Below are positions 47,566 through 51,020 of a DNA stretch of 51,020 bases, piece by piece. The stretch covers positions 1-51,020 of IMG/VR virus record IMGVR_UViG_3300021960_000105; one strand, written 5' to 3'. Position 1 is the first letter of the stretch, and the number at the start of each line of letters is the position of its first letter. Under the pieces are notes generated by a model. That model had not been told where the DNA came from. It saw only the letters and a program-made list of their open reading frames with translations, and ran no database searches. Both the position numbers and the translations under genes were made by a program. Source of the DNA: a virus.

Positions 47566-50403
47566 TTATACAAAGTTTGCATAGTAGTTACTTCCTGAGG
47601 CTCTTTGATAAGGATATGTTAAAGTTAGTATACTACCTGTAGAAATTAAACTACCACCTCCAGATGCTTCTGTGTACCAACCGTCAAATGTATACCCATA
47701 TTGTGCAGCAGCTTCTACTGTTACATATTCATAAATATTGTGATTATTAACATATGTAATACTGGTATCGGTAGCTGCTTCTGATGTCGGGTATGTTACT
47801 TCAACAGTACCTTGGTTGCTTTCACCGTAAAATACATAGTACTCACCTAAGTAGGTAGACACTAATGTTATATTACAAGCAGGAGGTATGGGTAATGATA
47901 GGTTAAAAATAGTAACATCAAATTGCAATAAAGGTTGATTTACTGTTTTAAATATGTTAGGAGCATTTAACTCCATAGTCGATACTACAGTTGCACTACC
48001 AGAAAATTCTCCCGTATATCTAGGACTTTGATCAGTTATGTCCCTGGTTATTACACCTAGGGGTGTTTTATAGCTAGCGGAATAGTTAGTATTGTACCTT
48101 ACTTTCTTTTCACTACCAAAAGATTCACCGTGGCTACCGGTAATAAACGCAGTGTCTATACTACCTATGTACTCTGGTCTTATCCACGAAACAGTGGGGG
48201 TTTTGGTTTTACTCCTGTTAAGTATAGTGGGTTTAACCACAATTCCAACATTAGCATTAGTTCTAGCTGGTATAAAATCTTTTACGATTCTAAAAATAGA
48301 ATTATCGAAAAATTTAACTAACCTTACAAACCCAGAAGGGTTTCTTGATATAGAACTATCTACTGTGTTTTCATCTAGGATATCTAATAATCTATACTCA
48401 GTGGCACTCATATCACGAGGATCACCTATGTAGTCATCAATACTAAATTTACTAGAACTTAAAGAATTTTTAACATAGGAATCTCTTTGTTCTGATAAGT
48501 TAAATCCTATTTCTACGGTGTGGGAATCATCAGAATATTTTACTTGCGGTTTACTTATAGAAGTATATCTGGATAGTGTAGAACCTGATGTTATGCTTCC
48601 TGTATTGTCGGTTCTAATTTTTTCAAATGAACTAGTAACATAGTAGTTAGGGCCGTAAAATAAGTTTGTATCGCTTTTAACCCCACCAAATATTTTTACA
48701 GAAAGGATATCTCTAGGTATACCAAAAGAATTTAAAAGAGCTCTTAAACCTCTTTCTGTACCTTTACTTTTTAGTAATAGAGGTAGGTTGTGGTAGATAC
48801 GTTTATAAATTTCTTTTAAGTAATTATCTTTAGGTACTGGTTGTAAGTATTCACTACCACTGCCGGAAGTTGCAGTAATTACGGAAGAAATAACTTCACT
48901 ACCTGATATGTAATTCTCTCCAGTTAGTAAAGAAAATAAATTATCTAAATTTTGATTAGAATCATAAAGTTTAATTCCGAAACTTTCTATTGTACTTCTT
49001 ACTATGTCTTTACTTATACCAAAATTTAACCTATTATCAGCATCATATTTATCCGATACTGCTTTAAAATAAATCCATAAATTATCAAAATGTTGTCCAA
49101 TCATATGGATAAACATCAAGTATGGATCATTATTAGAATCTTCTCTAATAAATGTTGGTATAGTATTCGTTAATATGTCAAAATTAGTTACATCGTAGTT
49201 GGATGCAGATACTAATTGATTAGTATACCAAGTAGTGGCTTCACTGGTGTTTGATAGTTGGGTGATGTAAGGCCTAGTTGTATTACCTTTAGGCCATGAT
49301 GTTGAACCACTTTCATAGTAAAGGTACCTATCATAGTGATCAAAATTATTAACTATACCTTCTATTAAGTTTTTATAATAGTCTAAACTACCGGTAATAC
49401 CTGTTCTAATATACCCTGTGGAGTTTATACTGTCAATACTAGATTGATAAGAATGTATTAAATCAAGTTTGTATTTAAAGTTACGTAATCTTTCCTCAGC
49501 AGAAGAAAAATGAATAAAATCACTATAGTCGGAATGATTAATAGCAATTTGTGCACTTTTATCATTAAATAAAGATCTAAGTTCATAATACGAACTTGTA
49601 ACGGGATAACTAAATAGTTCATTGTAATTTAAATACTCTGTAGGGTTACTGTTTTCATCGGTGACTTCAACAGCAAAATTTGGCCCTTTTAGATATGGTA
49701 TTTTTAATTGGTCGGATATTACCTCTGCCTGTACTTCAAATAAAACTTCATTACTTACTTCTTCTTCAATGGTAAACGTATTGTTTACTGTATAGGTTGA
49801 ATCTAAAGGTTGGTACAACTTTAAAACTACAGACCTACCTTTACTAATTACTTCAGTATCTATATTTAGACCTATGAAAGTTTTACCGTCACCAAAGTTT
49901 AGGAAGTACTCTGAGAAATACGAAGTGGAGTTTAATTTATTTTTAAGTTCAATAGTACTGTTTGAAACTTGTTCATCAGTTAGTTGATTTGATAAGGCTC
50001 TAACTTCGGTCCTATCGGCAGATATACTTTCGATAAAAAATTTAGGTTGTTTATTACTACTACTAAATAAATTATTAGTAAATCTATATAGTAATTTAAC
50101 ATCCCCATTTTCAAATCCATTACTTACTGCATCATTAGTAGGATTTAATATTAGATTAGAGGCTCCTTTTTTACCTGCTCCAGCTGCATTACCTAACTGG
50201 CTTATATTTTTAAAATTGGGTATACTTTTTAAAAGAGTACCATCAAAAGCATAAAAATGTAGTTCAATATTGTGTATGCTTTGATCATAGGTTGAACTTA
50301 TTTCAAAATTACCTATGAGTGTAGAGTCTTTAGAATCAATGTTTTTTACATCACTGATGCTATTGGTGTCTATTTGATTTACTATATATTTAAATGTTGC
50401 CAT
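47566..50403 (-). CDS. Large baseplate/tail structural protein with InlB-type C-terminal repeat (945 aa)
   Basis: The N-terminal half is beta-rich (FKYIVNQIDTNSISDVKNID, ELHFYAFDGTLLKSIPNF). A helical segment near residue 440 has HFDNLWIYFKAVSDKYDADN, and near residue 535 come IYKRIYHNLPLLLKSKGTER and GLRALLNSFGIPRDILSVKI, a pattern seen in P2 gpI-like and T4-type baseplate proteins. The last 60 residues hold EYVTVEAAAQYGYTFDGWYT and SGGGSLISTGSILTLT, which match the Listeria-Bacteroides (Flg_new/InlB B-type) repeat usually found in surface proteins of bacteria. The main role is probably baseplate assembly; the end repeat may bind something at the cell surface. Confidence 0.78.
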   Translation of the reverse strand: MATFKYIVNQIDTNSISDVKNIDSKDSTLIGNFEISSTYDQSIHNIELHFYAFDGTLLKSIPNFKNISQLGNAAGAGKKGASNLILNPTNDAVSNGFENGDVKLLYRFTNNLFSSSNKQPKFFIESISADRTEVRALSNQLTDEQVSNSTIELKNKLNSTSYFSEYFLNFGDGKTFIGLNIDTEVISKGRSVVLKLYQPLDSTYTVNNTFTIEEEVSNEVLFEVQAEVISDQLKIPYLKGPNFAVEVTDENSNPTEYLNYNELFSYPVTSSYYELRSLFNDKSAQIAINHSDYSDFIHFSSAEERLRNFKYKLDLIHSYQSSIDSINSTGYIRTGITGSLDYYKNLIEGIVNNFDHYDRYLYYESGSTSWPKGNTTRPYITQLSNTSEATTWYTNQLVSASNYDVTNFDILTNTIPTFIREDSNNDPYLMFIHMIGQHFDNLWIYFKAVSDKYDADNRLNFGISKDIVRSTIESFGIKLYDSNQNLDNLFSLLTGENYISGSEVISSVITATSGSGSEYLQPVPKDNYLKEIYKRIYHNLPLLLKSKGTERGLRALLNSFGIPRDILSVKIFGGVKSDTNLFYGPNYYVTSSFEKIRTDNTGSITSGSTLSRYTSISKPQVKYSDDSHTVEIGFNLSEQRDSYVKNSLSSSKFSIDDYIGDPRDMSATEYRLLDILDENTVDSSISRNPSGFVRLVKFFDNSIFRIVKDFIPARTNANVGIVVKPTILNRSKTKTPTVSWIRPEYIGSIDTAFITGSHGESFGSEKKVRYNTNYSASYKTPLGVITRDITDQSPRYTGEFSGSATVVSTMELNAPNIFKTVNQPLLQFDVTIFNLSLPIPPACNITLVSTYLGEYYVFYGESNQGTVEVTYPTSEAATDTSITYVNNHNIYEYVTVEAAAQYGYTFDGWYTEASGGGSLISTGSILTLTYPYQRASGSNYYANFV

Positions 50404-50407
50404 TCAA

Positions 50408-50740
50408 TTAAGGAGCACTTAGTTCTATAATCTGTTGTTGATACTCTAATATTTGTTGTCTTAAAATAGCTATTTCATCTAATAACGGTTGAATATCTTC
50501 TGTATCTTTTTCAAAATTTATTAATTCAGAACTCCTTTGTACTAAGTACGTATGGGACTGAGTAGTACCTTCTATAGGTATTTCGTAATATAACTTTTCA
50601 TATAAATCAAAAAATTCTTCAACAGTGGGAATATCTTCTATAGGAATAGGTTGAGCAAAAGTTTTAAAAGACCTGTCAACTACTTTATCAAATTGATCTC
50701 TATCAAAAACGGTTTTTTGTAATTGTATTTCATTAGCCAT
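50408..50740 (-). CDS. Small tail-region protein with coiled-coil end (110 aa)
   Basis: It starts MANEIQLQKTVFDRDQFDKV, has an acidic middle (PIPIEDIPTVEEFFDLYEKL, NFEKDTEDIQPLLDEIAI) and ends in a coiled coil (LRQQILEYQQQIIELSAP). It overlaps the partial gene at the right edge by eight bases and precedes the large baseplate protein by four. It may be a chaperone or an oligomerisation factor for the large protein; this is inferred from size and position. Confidence 0.7.
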   Translation of the reverse strand: MANEIQLQKTVFDRDQFDKVVDRSFKTFAQPIPIEDIPTVEEFFDLYEKLYYEIPIEGTTQSHTYLVQRSSELINFEKDTEDIQPLLDEIAILRQQILEYQQQIIELSAP

Positions 50741-51020
50741 GTCTGGTTACTTTAAATATATTTTTATTATCAATTACAATAGTATTGTTGTTGACTGTTG
50801 TCTTAACTAAAAGTCTATAAAATCTTTCGGGTTGTAAATTGTCCATGTAGATATCAAAATAGCTACTAGTGTTGTCAGCACTAACTTTAGTGTAAGTTGT
50901 ATCAAAGTCAATTACCATTTCACCTGTGTATTCATCTTTAATACCCCAATAAGATGCTGCAGGTAGTTTATATTCTGTTAAATATATAGACGATGTTGTA
51001 AAACTTCTTGTAGGATATTT
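50733..51020 (-). CDS. Structural protein, C-terminal part, runs off the right edge
   Basis: The frame is open from the window edge to the stop at 50733 and gives 95 residues, of which the first are KYPTRSFTTSSIYLTEYKLP. It goes on through AASYWGIKDEYTGEMVIDFD, and the end is YMDNLQPERFYRLLVKTTVN then NNTIVIDNKNIFKVTRHG. The internal Met in GEMVID is unlikely to be the start since the frame continues upstream. Beta-rich, no membrane segment. Probably a tail or baseplate protein by neighbourhood. Confidence 0.7.
   Translation of the reverse strand, partial: KYPTRSFTTSSIYLTEYKLPAASYWGIKDEYTGEMVIDFDTTYTKVSADNTSSYFDIYMDNLQPERFYRLLVKTTVNNNTIVIDNKNIFKVTRHG

Noticed and set aside
1-51020. tRNA genes, CRISPR arrays, insertion sequences, attachment sites
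   Set aside because: I looked for cloverleaf-like GC-richer patches, spaced direct repeats with spacers, transposase motifs and integrase motifs and saw none. Without a covariance search a tRNA in coding gaps cannot be excluded, but the gaps are too short for one except at 21252-21408 and 13314-13411, which hold other elements.

Overview
The window is one contiguous piece of a tailed-phage genome with T4-like (Straboviridae-type or distant 'far-T4') virion genes. Every credible gene lies on the minus strand, so transcription runs from the right edge to the left. The DNA is AT-rich and densely packed, with many ATGA or TAATG overlaps and no gene-free stretch longer than about 160 bases. Most start codons lack a purine-rich Shine-Dalgarno and are preceded by A/T-rich sequence. 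One gene encodes a lipoprotein with a Bacteroidota-like lipobox (TSC|G). These two traits suggest a phage of a Bacteroidota host, perhaps a marine flavobacterium. That host call is inference. I saw no tRNA, integrase, transposase or CRISPR array.

Reading in the direction of transcription: (1) 51020-43850 encodes baseplate/tail structural proteins, including a 945-residue protein and two paralogous ~340-residue proteins. (2) 43850-41853 holds two short fibres with C-terminal intramolecular chaperone (peptidase S74) domains. (3) 41834-30076 is an accessory and replication block. It contains a GIY-YIG-like protein, a primase, a RecB/Cas4-like nuclease, a lipoprotein that overlaps a P-loop kinase out of frame, a nucleotidyltransferase-zincin fusion, a HAD phosphatase, a putative glycosyltransferase, a probable membrane protein and many very small proteins. 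(4) 30076-15409 is the head and neck block: PD-(D/E)XK protein, large terminase (gp17), portal (gp20), core proteins, prohead protease (gp21), scaffold (gp22), major capsid protein (gp23), and neck/tail-completion proteins resembling gp13, gp14 and gp15. Sheath (gp18) and tube (gp19) are not between gp17 and gp20 as in T4 and were not recognised anywhere in the window. (5) 15405-1 is a fibre/adhesin block: repeat-built fibres, including one of 1522 residues, a tandem family of glycine-rich adhesin-like proteins, a subtilisin-like protease and the start of another fibre.

Two patterns tie the window together. First, at least ten otherwise unrelated proteins begin with a similar short leader (such as MKLSxIILE or MKKSQLIxLVxE) ending in a (I/L)xE site, like the capsid-targeting peptides that T4 gp21 protease removes. 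This suggests a set of proteins packaged in the head and possibly injected, including a zeta-toxin-like kinase. An 85-residue core protein carries the same leader followed by a copy of the mature N-terminus of the major capsid protein. Second, the octamer TATTTATA, or one base off, sits in almost every intergenic gap on the coding strand. It is a candidate late-promoter element, but in the opposite orientation to T4's TATAAATA.
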